Shown: positions 27,973 to 37,152, counted from the stretch's first letter. The stretch is DNA of 64,000 nt from Sulfurivermis fontis (GCF_004001245.1 NZ_AP018724.1:2782501-2846500), one strand, 5' to 3'. A program made the numbers and translations. Notes: a model not told the origin generated them from the sequence alone.

Positions 27973-28665
27973 ATGAGTCTGGTCCAAGCCGCCGGCCTGG
28001 AAAAAAGCTACCGCGTCGGCGAGGTCACCGTGCCCGCCATCCGCGGCGCCGACTTCACCATCGAGCCGGCCTCCTTCGTCTCCTTCGTCGGCCCCTCGGG
28101 CAGCGGCAAGAGCACCCTGCTCAACATGATCGGCTGCCTCGACCGCCCCACGGGCGGCTCGCTCAAGGTACTGGATACCGACGTCGGCGCACTGGACCGC
28201 AGGCAGGCCGCCGCCTTCCGCGGCGCGCACATCGGCTTCGTGTTTCAGGACTTCAACCTGGTGCCGGTGCTCTCCGTATATGAAAACGTCGAATATCCGC
28301 TGGTGATGGTGCAGAACTGGCCGGCCGCGCAGCGCCGTGCGCGGGTACTGGAATTGCTGGAGGCGGTGGGTATGAGCGACCAGGCGGACAAGCGCCCCGA
28401 CCAGCTCTCCGGCGGCCAGAAGCAGCGCGTCGCCGTGGCGCGCGCCCTGGTGACCCGCGCCAAGCTGGTGCTGGCCGACGAGCCCACCGCCAACCTCGAC
28501 CACGCCACCGCCTACCGCGTCATCGAGCTGATGAAGAAGATGCGCGACGAATCCGGCACCACCTTCCTGTTCTCCACCCACGACCCCAAGATCATGGAGG
28601 CCGCCGAGGTGATCTACGCGCTGGAAGACGGCCGCATCGTGCCGGGAGGGGCACATCATGGTTAA
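27973..28665 (+). CDS. ABC transporter ATP-binding subunit, LolD/MacB type
   Basis: 230 residues from the ATG at 27973 with AGGAGAG upstream. The Walker A is [12 protein letters not shown], the signature [15 protein letters not shown] and the Walker [13 protein letters not shown]. It belongs to the LolD/MacB/FtsE subfamily that drives mechanical extrusion rather than channel transport. It overlaps the permease gene by eight bases and leads a five-gene cluster. Confidence 0.93.
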   Translation: MSLVQAAGLEKSYRVGEVTVPAIRGADFTIEPASFVSFVGPSGSGKSTLLNMIGCLDRPTGGSLKVLDTDVGALDRRQAAAFRGAHIGFVFQDFNLVPVLSVYENVEYPLVMVQNWPAAQRRARVLELLEAVGMSDQADKRPDQLSGGQKQRVAVARALVTRAKLVLADEPTANLDHATAYRVIELMKKMRDESGTTFLFSTHDPKIMEAAEVIYALEDGRIVPGGAHHG

Positions 28666-29905
28666 CGTGCTGAAACTCGCCACCCGCAACCTGCTGCGCT
28701 ATCACCGCCGCACCGCCCTCACCGCCAGCCTGATCACCCTGGGCATCGTCGCGGTGCTGATGTTCGTCGCCCTGTCCGGCTCGTTCAAGGCGCTGATGAT
28801 CGGCCAGATCACCGACTCGATGCTCGGCCACCTGCAGATCCACCGCAAGGGCTATGTAGCCTCCATCGACAACCTGCCGCTCAACCTGCTGATGAAGCCC
28901 GGCGCGGTCGCCAAGGTCGAGGCACAACTGCAACAGATGCCGCAGCTCGCTGCCTGGTCGCCGCGCATCAAGTTCAGCGCCATGTTCAGCAACTTCACCG
29001 AAACCACCGGCATCCGCCTCAACGGTGTCGACCCACAACGCGAGGCCGCCACCTGCCCGCTGCTGCCGGGCCGCCTCATCGATGGCAGCGCCAATGGCGG
29101 CCTGGTGGAACAGGGCAAGCTGCTCATCCCCGACATCATCGCCAAGGGCATGAAGGTGAAGGTGGGCGATACCGTGGTGCTGGTCGCCACCAACCAGGAC
29201 GGTTCGGTCAACGGCCAGACCTTCGTGGTGCAGGGCGTGCTGGAAAGCGCCACCGGACCCGGCGGGCGCGATGCCTACCTGCACATCGACGACGCGCGCC
29301 GCCTGCTGCGGCTGGAAGACGCCTCGCTGAGTGAGTTCGCGGTGCGCCTGCACGACCCGGCGCAACTGCCGCAGGTGATGGCCGAACTGGACGCCACCCT
29401 GGGCCAAATGAAAAACCAGCAGGGCCAGCCGGCGCTGGAAGTCCACGACTGGAAGAAGCTGACGCCGTTCACCGCCATCGCCAACATGATCGACCTGCTC
29501 ACCCTGTTCATCAAGGTGATGCTGGTGGCCATCGTGCTGATCAGCATCCTCAACGTGATGATCATGGCGGTGTACGAACGCATGCGCGAGATCGGCACCC
29601 TCGCCGCCATCGGCACGCCGCCGCGGCGCATCCTCGGCCTGTTCGTGGCCGAGGGGCTGCTGCTCGGCGTCACCGGCACCGTGATCGGCACATTCATCAG
29701 CCTCGCCGCGGTCGCCCTGCTGCGCGTGTATCCGGTGTCCTTCGCCTTCGGCCGTCAGGACAGCCTGCAACTGGTGCCCAGCCTCGCCGCCGGCGACGTG
29801 CTGTTCATCGGTGTGCTGGTCACATTCATCGCCGTGCTCGCCAGCCTGCAACCGGCCTGGAAGGCCGCGCGCATGGACCCGATCACCGCTTTGCGTTCCG
29901 TATAA
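28658..29905 (+). CDS. ABC transporter permease, LolC/E-FtsX type
   Basis: 415 residues. One N-terminal helix (about 20-42), a periplasmic domain of about 230 residues and three C-terminal helices (around 275-300, 325-355, 375-400) give the four-helix topology of LolC/LolE/MacB. The coupling region reads YERMREIGTLAAIGTPPRRILGLF. A single permease implies a homodimer, unlike the LolCE pair. With the next two genes it looks like an envelope lipid or lipoprotein export route. Confidence 0.92.
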   Translation: MVNVLKLATRNLLRYHRRTALTASLITLGIVAVLMFVALSGSFKALMIGQITDSMLGHLQIHRKGYVASIDNLPLNLLMKPGAVAKVEAQLQQMPQLAAWSPRIKFSAMFSNFTETTGIRLNGVDPQREAATCPLLPGRLIDGSANGGLVEQGKLLIPDIIAKGMKVKVGDTVVLVATNQDGSVNGQTFVVQGVLESATGPGGRDAYLHIDDARRLLRLEDASLSEFAVRLHDPAQLPQVMAELDATLGQMKNQQGQPALEVHDWKKLTPFTAIANMIDLLTLFIKVMLVAIVLISILNVMIMAVYERMREIGTLAAIGTPPRRILGLFVAEGLLLGVTGTVIGTFISLAAVALLRVYPVSFAFGRQDSLQLVPSLAAGDVLFIGVLVTFIAVLASLQPAWKAARMDPITALRSV

Positions 29906-29916
29906 AAGGACACCCC

Positions 29917-30651
29917 ATGAAACATCTCGCCGTCACCCTGTTGTTGCTCGTGGTCGCACCGCGGGTGTATGCCATTGACGCCGCCGACCTGCTGCGCCAG
30001 GTGGACCGCAACCTGCAGCCGGAAAGCTACGAGATGTACCGCAAGCTCATCAACATCGAGCCCGACGGCCGGCGCAAGGAGTTCGTGCTGTACAGCGTGA
30101 AGAAAGGCGGCGACAAGGTGCTGGCGCTGTTCCTCGATCCACCCAGCGAGAAGGGGCGCAGCACCCTGCGCCTGGGCGACAACATGTGGCTGTACATCCC
30201 CAATGTCGGCAAGCCGCTGCGCATCACCTCGCTGCAATCGGTGATCGGCGGCGTGTTCAACAACGCCGATATCCTGCGCGTCGATTTTGCCGCGGAGTAC
30301 GATGCCGAGAGCCTGGAAGAAACCAGCAACGGCTACACACTGCAACTGAAGGCGAAGAATACGACGGTGGCCTACGACCGTCTGGTGATGCAGGTGGACC
30401 GCAAGCACAAGGTACCGGTGATCATCGAGGCCTATGCCGCCAGCGGCATGCTGATCAAGACCCTGCGCTACAGCCAGATGAAGGATTTCGGCGACGGCCG
30501 CCCGCGCCCCTCGGTGCTGGAGACCGACAGCCCGCTGTACAAGGACTACAAGTCGATCATGATCTACGCCAGCATCAAGGCCCGCGACCTGCCCGACGAG
30601 GTGTTCAGCCTCAACTACATGGGGCGCGTGGACGACCTGCGCGGCAAGTAG
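29917..30651 (+). CDS. LolA-like periplasmic carrier (outer-membrane lipoprotein-sorting family)
   Basis: 244 residues with a signal peptide (about 1-19). The mature part is a half-barrel fold of the LolA-like kind (DAADLLRQVDRNLQPESYEMY, LGDNMWLYIPNVGKPLRI, DKVLALFLDPPSEKGRSTLR). It belongs to the longer COG2834/LolA-like group found with MacB-type transporters rather than housekeeping LolA. It would carry a hydrophobic cargo from the permease to the outer membrane. Confidence 0.85.
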   Translation: MKHLAVTLLLLVVAPRVYAIDAADLLRQVDRNLQPESYEMYRKLINIEPDGRRKEFVLYSVKKGGDKVLALFLDPPSEKGRSTLRLGDNMWLYIPNVGKPLRITSLQSVIGGVFNNADILRVDFAAEYDAESLEETSNGYTLQLKAKNTTVAYDRLVMQVDRKHKVPVIIEAYAASGMLIKTLRYSQMKDFGDGRPRPSVLETDSPLYKDYKSIMIYASIKARDLPDEVFSLNYMGRVDDLRGK

Positions 30652-30685
30652 CCACGGGCCTTGGAACTGCTCAGTTTCGTGCATC

Positions 30686-31951
30686 ATGAAACATCTTGTG
30701 GCTGTCGTTCTGTCCCTGTGCGTCACCCTCCTTGCCCACGCCGCCGATGAGTTCAGCTTCGATCTTTCCGCCTATACCGCGCCCAGCCCGTTCGAGCTGC
30801 ACGGTTATGCGGAGCTGCGCCAGGAATACCAGAGCCTGGATGAGGACAGCCCGCTGTATCGCCTCAATTTCGCCGACAGCGGACGCGATGCGCTGAACCG
30901 CAGCATCGCCGCGCTGGAGCTGAGCGGCAGCTACCGCAATGGCGATTCGCGCATTGCCGGCACCTGGCACGGCGAGCAGCAGCACGATGAACTGGCCGAT
31001 CATGGCGCCGGGCGCCTGTACGAACTGTATCTGGCCCATCAGCCCGATGCCGGCACCACGGTGGAGGTGGGCAAGCGGGCGGTGAAGTGGGGCAAGGGCT
31101 ATGCCTGGAATCCGGTGGGCTTCATCGAGCGCCCCAAGGATCCCAACGATCCGGAGCTGTCGCGCGAGGGCTACGTCATCGCCGCTGCGGACTTCATCCA
31201 CACCCGTGGTGGCGACCTGCACACCCTCGCCTTCACGCCGGTACTGCTGCCGGTCACTGCATCTGTCAACGACGACTTCGGCCAGGAGACGGGACTCAAT
31301 GCCGCGGCCAAACTCTATCTGCTCTACCGCGACATCGACATCGACCTGCTGTGGCTCAGCAACGGCAGCCGGCCGGGACGCATCGGCCTCGATTTTTCCA
31401 CCAACCTGGCGCCCAACTTCGAGATCCACGGCGAGTACGCCTACATCCATGACCATGAGCAGAAGGTGCTCGACGCCGGCGCCATGATCACCCGCAGCTA
31501 CGACGCGCAGACCTGGCTGCTCGGCCTGCGCTATCTGAGCGAACGCGAAACCACCTGGATCGTCGAGTACTACCACGATGACCGCGGCTACAGCGAGGCG
31601 CAGATGCAGGACTTCCTCGGCCGCGTGGACACCGCGTCGGAGGCCATGCTGCCGCAACTGCGGTCTATCGGTCAGACCGGTTACACGCGTCCCACCGCCA
31701 TGCAGGACTACGTCTATCTGCGCGTCGCGCAGAAGGACCCCTTCGACATCCTCTATTTCACGCCGGCCCTCACCGCCATCGGCAACCTCGATGACGACAG
31801 CTGGTCGCTGACCCCGGAGCTGCTCTACACCGGTATCGACGATCTGGAGCTGCGCCTGCGTGCCACCGTCCTGCACGGCGATCGCCTGAGCGAGTTCGGC
31901 GCCAAGCCCAATGACCGCAAGATCGAGCTGCGCCTGCGCTACAGTTTCTGA
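30686..31951 (+). CDS. Outer-membrane beta-barrel protein of the ABC/LolA-like cluster
   Basis: 421 residues with a signal peptide (about 1-20). The mature protein alternates amphipathic strands (HGYAELRQEYQSL, RLYELYLAHQ, FEIHGEYAYIH, WLLGLRYLSE) and ends in an aromatic terminal residue (LRLRYSF), the outer-membrane assembly signal. It has many charged residues and a DUF1302/porin-like character. It follows the LolA-like carrier by 34 bp, so it is the likely outer-membrane receiver of that route. Confidence 0.8.
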   Translation: MKHLVAVVLSLCVTLLAHAADEFSFDLSAYTAPSPFELHGYAELRQEYQSLDEDSPLYRLNFADSGRDALNRSIAALELSGSYRNGDSRIAGTWHGEQQHDELADHGAGRLYELYLAHQPDAGTTVEVGKRAVKWGKGYAWNPVGFIERPKDPNDPELSREGYVIAAADFIHTRGGDLHTLAFTPVLLPVTASVNDDFGQETGLNAAAKLYLLYRDIDIDLLWLSNGSRPGRIGLDFSTNLAPNFEIHGEYAYIHDHEQKVLDAGAMITRSYDAQTWLLGLRYLSERETTWIVEYYHDDRGYSEAQMQDFLGRVDTASEAMLPQLRSIGQTGYTRPTAMQDYVYLRVAQKDPFDILYFTPALTAIGNLDDDSWSLTPELLYTGIDDLELRLRATVLHGDRLSEFGAKPNDRKIELRLRYSF

Positions 31952-33100
31952 ATGCACAAGCCCGACTACGACCGCAGCATCGTCAATCTCATGGCCAGCC
32001 TGGCCGCGGCGTGGGGCGGCGGCGACACCGGCTACGCGCCGCTGGCCGAGCTATCGCCGGACCGGCTGCGTGACCGTCCGGTAGCGTTGCTGCTCATCGA
32101 CGGCCTGGGCGATGCGCTGCTGCAACAGTTCCCGGACAGCCATCTCGCCCGCGCGCGCATCGGCACACTCACCTCGGTGCTGCCCTCCACCACCGCCAGC
32201 GCCATCACCACCTTCGCCACCGGCGTGGCGCCGCAACAGCACGCCATCACCGGCTGGCACATGTGGCTGCGCGAGCTGGGCAGCGTCGCCACCATCCTGC
32301 CCTTTGTCCCACGCCACGGCGGCGCCGCGTACAATACCACCGGCTGGACCCCGGCCCAGTTCATCGGCGCGCCGCCGCTGTACGACCGCATGGATATCCC
32401 GGCCACCGTCCTCAGCCCGAACTGGATCGCCGACTCGGCCTACAGCCGCGCCACCGGCGGCCGCGCCCGCCGGCTCGGCTACAGCGGCATGGATGATTTT
32501 TTCACGCAGCTGACAACGCGGCTGGCCGATGGCCGGCCGCAGTATGTCTACGCCTACTGGACCGAACTGGACAGCCTGGCCCATGAACACGGCAGTGCCT
32601 CCCGCCAGGTGCGCGAGCACTTCCTCGCCCTGGACCGCGCCTTCGCCGCCGCCTGTGCCAGGTTGCGCGGCAGCGGTGCCCTGCTGCTCGGCTGCGCCGA
32701 CCATGGCTTCGTCGACACCGACGATCGGCACACGCTGCATCTGGCCGACCATCCGCGCCTGGCCGACACGCTGGCAATGCCGCTGTGCGGCGAACCGCGC
32801 ACCGTATACTGCTACCTGCGCCCGGGCCGCGAGGCGGAGTTCCTGAGCTATGTGCGCGGGGAGCTGGGCCGGCAATGCGAAGCGGTGGCCAGTGCAGAGC
32901 TCCTGACCGAAGGCTGGTTCGGCCACGGCATTCCGCACCCGCGCCTGCACGAGCGCATCGGCGACCATGTGCTGCTGATGAAGGAAAACTACGTGCTGCG
33001 CGATCGCCTGGCCAATGAAAAGCCGTTCCGCCAGCTCGGCGTGCATGGCGGTATCAACAGCAGCGAAATGACGGTGCCGCTGTTGTATCGTGAACTGTGA
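31952..33100 (+). CDS. Alkaline phosphatase superfamily protein (nucleotide pyrophosphatase-like)
   Basis: 382 residues; the ATG follows directly on the previous stop (TGAATG). The metal and nucleophile region reads LLLIDGLGDALL then LPSTTASAITTFATG with a Thr nucleophile. Metal-binding DHGFVD and VHGGIN motifs follow. It lacks a signal peptide, so it appears cytoplasmic. It may act on phosphodiesters or phospho-head-groups; the link with the transport cluster is positional only. Confidence 0.8.
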   Translation: MHKPDYDRSIVNLMASLAAAWGGGDTGYAPLAELSPDRLRDRPVALLLIDGLGDALLQQFPDSHLARARIGTLTSVLPSTTASAITTFATGVAPQQHAITGWHMWLRELGSVATILPFVPRHGGAAYNTTGWTPAQFIGAPPLYDRMDIPATVLSPNWIADSAYSRATGGRARRLGYSGMDDFFTQLTTRLADGRPQYVYAYWTELDSLAHEHGSASRQVREHFLALDRAFAAACARLRGSGALLLGCADHGFVDTDDRHTLHLADHPRLADTLAMPLCGEPRTVYCYLRPGREAEFLSYVRGELGRQCEAVASAELLTEGWFGHGIPHPRLHERIGDHVLLMKENYVLRDRLANEKPFRQLGVHGGINSSEMTVPLLYREL

Positions 33101-33163
33101 TTGCCTGCACAGAATGCCCCCGGCCAGACCTTAACCTAAGCGACTCACCCGGACGCGAGAATC

Positions 33164-33769
33164 ATGGCCAGAACGCTCACCGCACGCCTGCACCAGACCG
33201 ACGGCCCCAATGGCATCCGTCTGTTCGAGGTGTTCGACCACCGCTTCCTGCGCGTGCGTCAGACCGTCGGCCCCAACACCCTGCGCGACTATGCCATGGA
33301 TGTCGCCATCCTCGGCCCCACTGCGCGTACCGTCCAGCACAATGACCGCCACTGGCTGTGGCTGGCGGCGGCGGCTGCCGGCGTCCTGCTGCTTAGCCTC
33401 CTGGTACTGTACCTCGGCCAGGCCAGCCCGCTGCTGCTGCTGCCGCTCGCCGGGCTGCTGCTGGCGGCCACCATCATCTGCATCAACCAGTTCCTGCACA
33501 GCCGGCGCCAGCTGCTGATCTTCGACAGCCGCTACGCCGCCGTGCCGCTGGTCGAGCTGCTCGTCAACCAGCCGGAGCCGGACAGCTATCAGGCCTTCGT
33601 CGCCGGCCTTTGCGCCGACATCGAAAGCCTGGTGCGCGACAAGGGACTCAGTCCCGCCGACCTGCGCGCCGGCGAACTGCGCTCCCTGCGCAAGCTGCTG
33701 GAGCAGCAGGCCATCGACCTGCCGACCTACGAAGGCGCCAAGCAGACCCTGCTCGCCCAGGCTGGCTGA
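33164..33769 (+). CDS. Uncharacterised protein with two membrane helices, 201 residues
   Basis: A hydrophilic start (RTLTARLHQTDGPNGIRLFEVFDHRFLRVRQ) is followed by two adjacent helices (about 64-85 and 88-110) and a cytoplasmic C-terminal domain of about 90 residues (FDSRYAAVPLVELLVNQPE). I do not recognise the family. An AGAAT spacer precedes the ATG without a strong ribosome site. Confidence 0.65.
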   Translation: MARTLTARLHQTDGPNGIRLFEVFDHRFLRVRQTVGPNTLRDYAMDVAILGPTARTVQHNDRHWLWLAAAAAGVLLLSLLVLYLGQASPLLLLPLAGLLLAATIICINQFLHSRRQLLIFDSRYAAVPLVELLVNQPEPDSYQAFVAGLCADIESLVRDKGLSPADLRAGELRSLRKLLEQQAIDLPTYEGAKQTLLAQAG

Positions 33770-33828
33770 ACGCCGGCAGGACTTGCCATCGGCGCGCCGA
33801 TGGCCCACCCTTGCGCCATCCACTGCAA

Positions 33829-34257
33829 ATGACCGGCACAGGTATGGAACAGGTATTCAGCCCGCAAAACGATCTCGAACGCCAGCTGCTCGCCGCCCAG
33901 GAGGGCCAGCTCGGCGAAGAGGAATTCATGCACGCCCTGCTCGGCGCACAGGTGTTCATGCCCATCCACGACAAGCACGGCATCGGCGGCCTGCAAAGCT
34001 CCAGGAGCGCCACGCCGCTGACCCTGGACAGCGGCGCCGGCTTCGACGTCATCGTGCTGTTCACCAGCCCGGAACGCGCCAAGGACTTCGTCAAGGATTA
34101 TCCCGGCTATGAGGGCGGCCTGCTGGCCGAGTTCACCTGGGTGCTGGAAAAGATGGGCAGCGGCCTCGGCCTGACCCTCAACCCGGGCTGGGACGCCGGC
34201 CTCGACATGGAGCCGGAAACGGTACAGCAGTTGCTGGCCGCGGGAGGCGAACAGTGA
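33829..34257 (+). CDS. SseB-domain protein
   Basis: 142 residues from 33829 (a second ATG at 33844 is equally possible). The central part (VFMPIHDKHG, SGAGFDVIVLFTSPERAKDF, GLGLTLNPGWDAGLDMEPE) matches the SseB N-terminal domain, which occurs in enhanced-serine-sensitivity and many uncharacterised cytosolic proteins. It overlaps the PilZ gene by four bases. Confidence 0.75.
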   Translation: MTGTGMEQVFSPQNDLERQLLAAQEGQLGEEEFMHALLGAQVFMPIHDKHGIGGLQSSRSATPLTLDSGAGFDVIVLFTSPERAKDFVKDYPGYEGGLLAEFTWVLEKMGSGLGLTLNPGWDAGLDMEPETVQQLLAAGGEQ

Positions 34258-34532
34258 GCCGCGATCAGCGCCGCCACCCGCGCATCAACATCCAGATCGA
34301 AGTGGAGCTGATCGCCCCTGAGATCGGCGCCGTCACCCTGCAGAGCGGCAACCTGAGCGACTCCGGCCTCTATCTCTGCGCCGACCAGTCCATGCCACTG
34401 CAGATCGGCAGTGAGGTATGCGTGCGCCTGAAGCAGGCGCTGGGTGACGGCGAGGCGCCGCTGGTCAAGGCGCGCGTGGTGCGCATCGAGGAGCAGGGCA
34501 TCGGCCTGCACTTCCACGAGGACGCGGAGTAG
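34254..34532 (+). CDS. PilZ-domain protein, putative c-di-GMP receptor
   Basis: 92 residues from a GTG at 34254. It shows the RRHPR (RxxxR) and NLSDSGLYL (D/NxSxxG) motifs required to bind cyclic di-GMP, separated by the usual distance. It is a single-domain PilZ; targets are unknown. It is overlapped by SseB upstream and the zinc-ribbon gene downstream. Confidence 0.85.
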   Translation: MSRDQRRHPRINIQIEVELIAPEIGAVTLQSGNLSDSGLYLCADQSMPLQIGSEVCVRLKQALGDGEAPLVKARVVRIEEQGIGLHFHEDAE

Positions 34533-34729
34533 TGAGCGGGCAACAGCCGGTCAAGTGTCTCTACTGCGGCGGCGACGTGCCCGCCGAGAGTGCCGACTGC
34601 CCCCACTGCGGCGCCCCCTCCCACTTCCAGCAGCAGGGCGAAAACCCGCGCCGCCAGCGCCGCTTTCTCATCTTCGTCATCCTCGTCGCCCTGTTCTGCG
34701 CGGCGATGATTGTGTATCTGCCCAGGTGA
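34532..34729 (+). CDS. Small zinc-ribbon membrane protein
   Basis: 65 residues from a GTG overlapping the previous stop. Two CxxC pairs (CLYCGG and CPHCGA) form a zinc ribbon, followed by a basic stretch and one C-terminal helix (about 44-63). It is a tail-anchored cytoplasmic zinc ribbon of unknown role, in the SseB-PilZ unit. Confidence 0.75.
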   Translation: MSGQQPVKCLYCGGDVPAESADCPHCGAPSHFQQQGENPRRQRRFLIFVILVALFCAAMIVYLPR

Positions 34730-34861
34730 GGCAGATACAAGTTGCAAGATACAAGTGACAAGTTAAAACCCTGTATTGCAGGAACCCGCTGCGCAGCGGC
34801 ATCTCCAACGTATTCACCGAGGGGATTCGGTTCCTGCAAGCGGACCGCAAGGGAGGCCACC

Positions 34862-35701
34862 ATGTCCAGACTGCACATCATTCTGTTGCTGATATTCCTG
34901 CTGAGCGGCGCCGCCCTGGCACAGGAACAGGTGCGCACCCTGCCGCTGCCGCCGGATTCGCTGGCACAATGGTACCCGCCTGCCAACCAGCGCCAGGTGT
35001 GGCTGCATACCATGTTCTCCCTGCGCCGCTCCATGCAGGCGGTGGGCGAATACAATGCCCTGGGCGATCACAAACTCGCGGCACGCTGGGCCGAACGTTT
35101 CGCCAGGGACTACAAGCGCCTCGCCGAGATGGTGCCGGAGTGGAAGGACGAGATCGAACATGAGCAGGCCGACAGGCTGGTGGCCGCCGCGCAGCAGGGC
35201 GATGCCAGCGGCGTCAACAGCGCCCTCAACCGCCTCGGCACCAGCTGCCGCTCCTGCCACAACGAAAACCGCGCCATCGTCACCCTCATCTACCGCATGC
35301 CGGACTACAAGGACGTGATGGTGGAAAACAGCGACACCATGGAAGAGGTGGCGTATCCGCAGCACATGGAGCGGCTGGGCACGCTGATGAACCGCGTGAA
35401 GATCGCCCAGGAGGACGGCCGCCACGCCGTGGCACAGGAGGCCGGCAGCGCCTTCATCGCCGGCGTGAAGGATCTCGCCACCAGCTGCGGCGCCTGCCAC
35501 AAGGACGACGCGCCGCGCGAACGCATCTTCGGCCCGGCCATCCAGCAGGCCCTGGTCAAGCTGGACGGCGAACTGCAGCAGAACAACCGCAAGGGCACCG
35601 ACGAGGCCCTCGGTACCCTCGGTGCCTACGCCTGCGGCCGCTGCCACAGCATCCACAAGAACAGCGCCGAACTGCGCCGCGCCCTGCTGCCGCGCGACTA
35701 G
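34862..35701 (+). CDS. Periplasmic triheme cytochrome c
   Basis: 279 residues from the ATG at 34862, chosen for GGGAGG upstream and the signal peptide MSRLHIILLLIFLLSGAALA. Three heme motifs occur: CRSCH (about 129), CGACH (about 210) and CGRCH (about 258). The first two follow cytochrome-c'-like helices, suggesting two duplicated helical domains plus a third site. The stop TAG is part of the CTAG duplication of MITE copy 3. It is a possible electron carrier near the respiratory genes. Confidence 0.85.
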   Translation: MSRLHIILLLIFLLSGAALAQEQVRTLPLPPDSLAQWYPPANQRQVWLHTMFSLRRSMQAVGEYNALGDHKLAARWAERFARDYKRLAEMVPEWKDEIEHEQADRLVAAAQQGDASGVNSALNRLGTSCRSCHNENRAIVTLIYRMPDYKDVMVENSDTMEEVAYPQHMERLGTLMNRVKIAQEDGRHAVAQEAGSAFIAGVKDLATSCGACHKDDAPRERIFGPAIQQALVKLDGELQQNNRKGTDEALGTLGAYACGRCHSIHKNSAELRRALLPRD

Positions 35702-35854
35702 GGAAGCTCTGAATAAGTTCAGAGCTTCCGCGGCACAGGGATGTGCCGCCAATTTTCAACGACGATAAGTCGTTGAAAATTGAAGCCAAGCGAAAATCAC
35801 ACTTTTCGCTTGGCGTGGTCTGAGAAGTCCAGGATGGACTTATTCAGACCTTCC
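35702..35854 (+). mobile_element. IS5-type MITE, copy 3 (153 bp)
   Basis: Full-length copy with perfect CTAG duplication (35698-35701 and 35855-35858). The left duplication provides the TAG stop of the triheme cytochrome. Its five hairpins include GCGGCACA-GGGA-TGTGCCGC at about 35731-35750, with GGA in the loop on the plus strand, the strand of the neighbouring genes. Confidence 0.92.
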
Positions 35855-35961
35855 CTAGGGTGCATCGTGGGATGCCTGGCCTGCCGGGCGATTGCGGCCC
35901 GTCCCCTGCGAAGCGGCAACCCGGTACGAACACACCGGCGGAAGTCACAAGGAGGAAGCAA

Positions 35962-37152
35962 ATGCGCCATGGAAGGATGTCCGGACCGAAGCGGTTTGCA
36001 TATCAAGCGGTATTCTCAACGACCATCATCGCGGCAGCACTGTTTGCAGCGGCACCTGTCTGGGCGGCGAGTTTTGATTGTAGTAAGGCGACGACCACGG
36101 TAGAAAAACTGATTTGTAGCGAGCCGGAGCTCTCCGCCCTGGACGAGCAGTTGAGCAAGGCCTATGCCGGGGCGAAGGAAGCTGCCGGTTCATCCCAGGC
36201 GTTGATAGCGGATCAACGCCGTTGGCTTGCCGAGCGGAATCGGTGCGCCGACGCCGCCTGCATCAAGCTGGCCTACACGGCGCGCCTTGCCCAGCTGCAA
36301 CCTGCGGGCGGTGAAGCCGTTGCGCAGAAGGCTACAACGCCATCGGAACACCTCGAACCCTGGCGGGCCGCCTGCCCCGCGCCGAACATCGACTGGCGCA
36401 ACTACGAGTGGACCATCATCGTCGGCAACGGCTGGACGGCCTGCGAGGAAATGCTCGGCTATCTGCGATCGCGGCCGAAAGACCAGCCGCCTGCGGTATG
36501 TCCCGATGAGCGCCTGCCGCCCAATGGCAACTGGACACGCCCGGACTGGAAGGAGCCGGCGGAGCCGTTGCGCTCGGAGCTGCTCAGGGATTTGGCCGCG
36601 CATGGGCAGAAGAGCCAGACACCCAAGACCGTCCGAATCGCGCACATCGATATCACCCGCGATGGTGAAAATGAAATGCTGCTGCTCTATGGTGATACCG
36701 CTGACCACAGCGAAAAGGTCTGCCGGGATTCGGCCCGATGCGCACGGGTCGAGGGCTCGCTTGCCGGATATGTTTCGCTCCGAGGAGGGAATTTTTACAA
36801 CAAGCTGTATGCGATGAACGACGAGGGAACCGCCATTGATTGGAGGCGTTCCGCCTTGCTCGAATACGGCGAACTGGTCTACTACAAGGGCAACCCCTAC
36901 TGGCTGACAAATGCAAACTGGTCGCAGAAGTCCCATGATAATTTCGACAAGTCAAAGTTCGGTCCCAACGACCCCTATGCCGCCATATTTCGCTTGGCGC
37001 CGTTGGCGTACCTAAAGCGCGATAACGCTAACCCGAGAACGCCAGATAGTTTTAATAATATTTACAGTCTATTACCGGATGAAAACGCCACTTGTCATTT
37101 CGGCTATTTCCATCGTGACAACCTGAAGCAGAATCCGCCCAGAAGGAGATAG
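35962..37152 (+). CDS. Secreted protein with LprI/DUF1311-type N-terminal domain
   Basis: 396 residues from the ATG at 35962 with AAGGAGG upstream. A signal peptide (to about AAPVWA, residue 35) is followed by a cysteine-paired LprI-like domain (FDCSKATTTVEKLICSEPELSALDEQL ... RNRCADAACIKLAYTARL, about residues 36-112). The remaining 280 residues contain more cysteines (AACPAPN, TACEEML, VCPDERL) and a calcium-loop-like ITRDGENEMLLLYGD. LprI proteins inhibit lysozyme in some species. MITE copy 3 lies about 100 bp upstream. Confidence 0.75.
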   Translation: MRHGRMSGPKRFAYQAVFSTTIIAAALFAAAPVWAASFDCSKATTTVEKLICSEPELSALDEQLSKAYAGAKEAAGSSQALIADQRRWLAERNRCADAACIKLAYTARLAQLQPAGGEAVAQKATTPSEHLEPWRAACPAPNIDWRNYEWTIIVGNGWTACEEMLGYLRSRPKDQPPAVCPDERLPPNGNWTRPDWKEPAEPLRSELLRDLAAHGQKSQTPKTVRIAHIDITRDGENEMLLLYGDTADHSEKVCRDSARCARVEGSLAGYVSLRGGNFYNKLYAMNDEGTAIDWRRSALLEYGELVYYKGNPYWLTNANWSQKSHDNFDKSKFGPNDPYAAIFRLAPLAYLKRDNANPRTPDSFNNIYSLLPDENATCHFGYFHRDNLKQNPPRRR

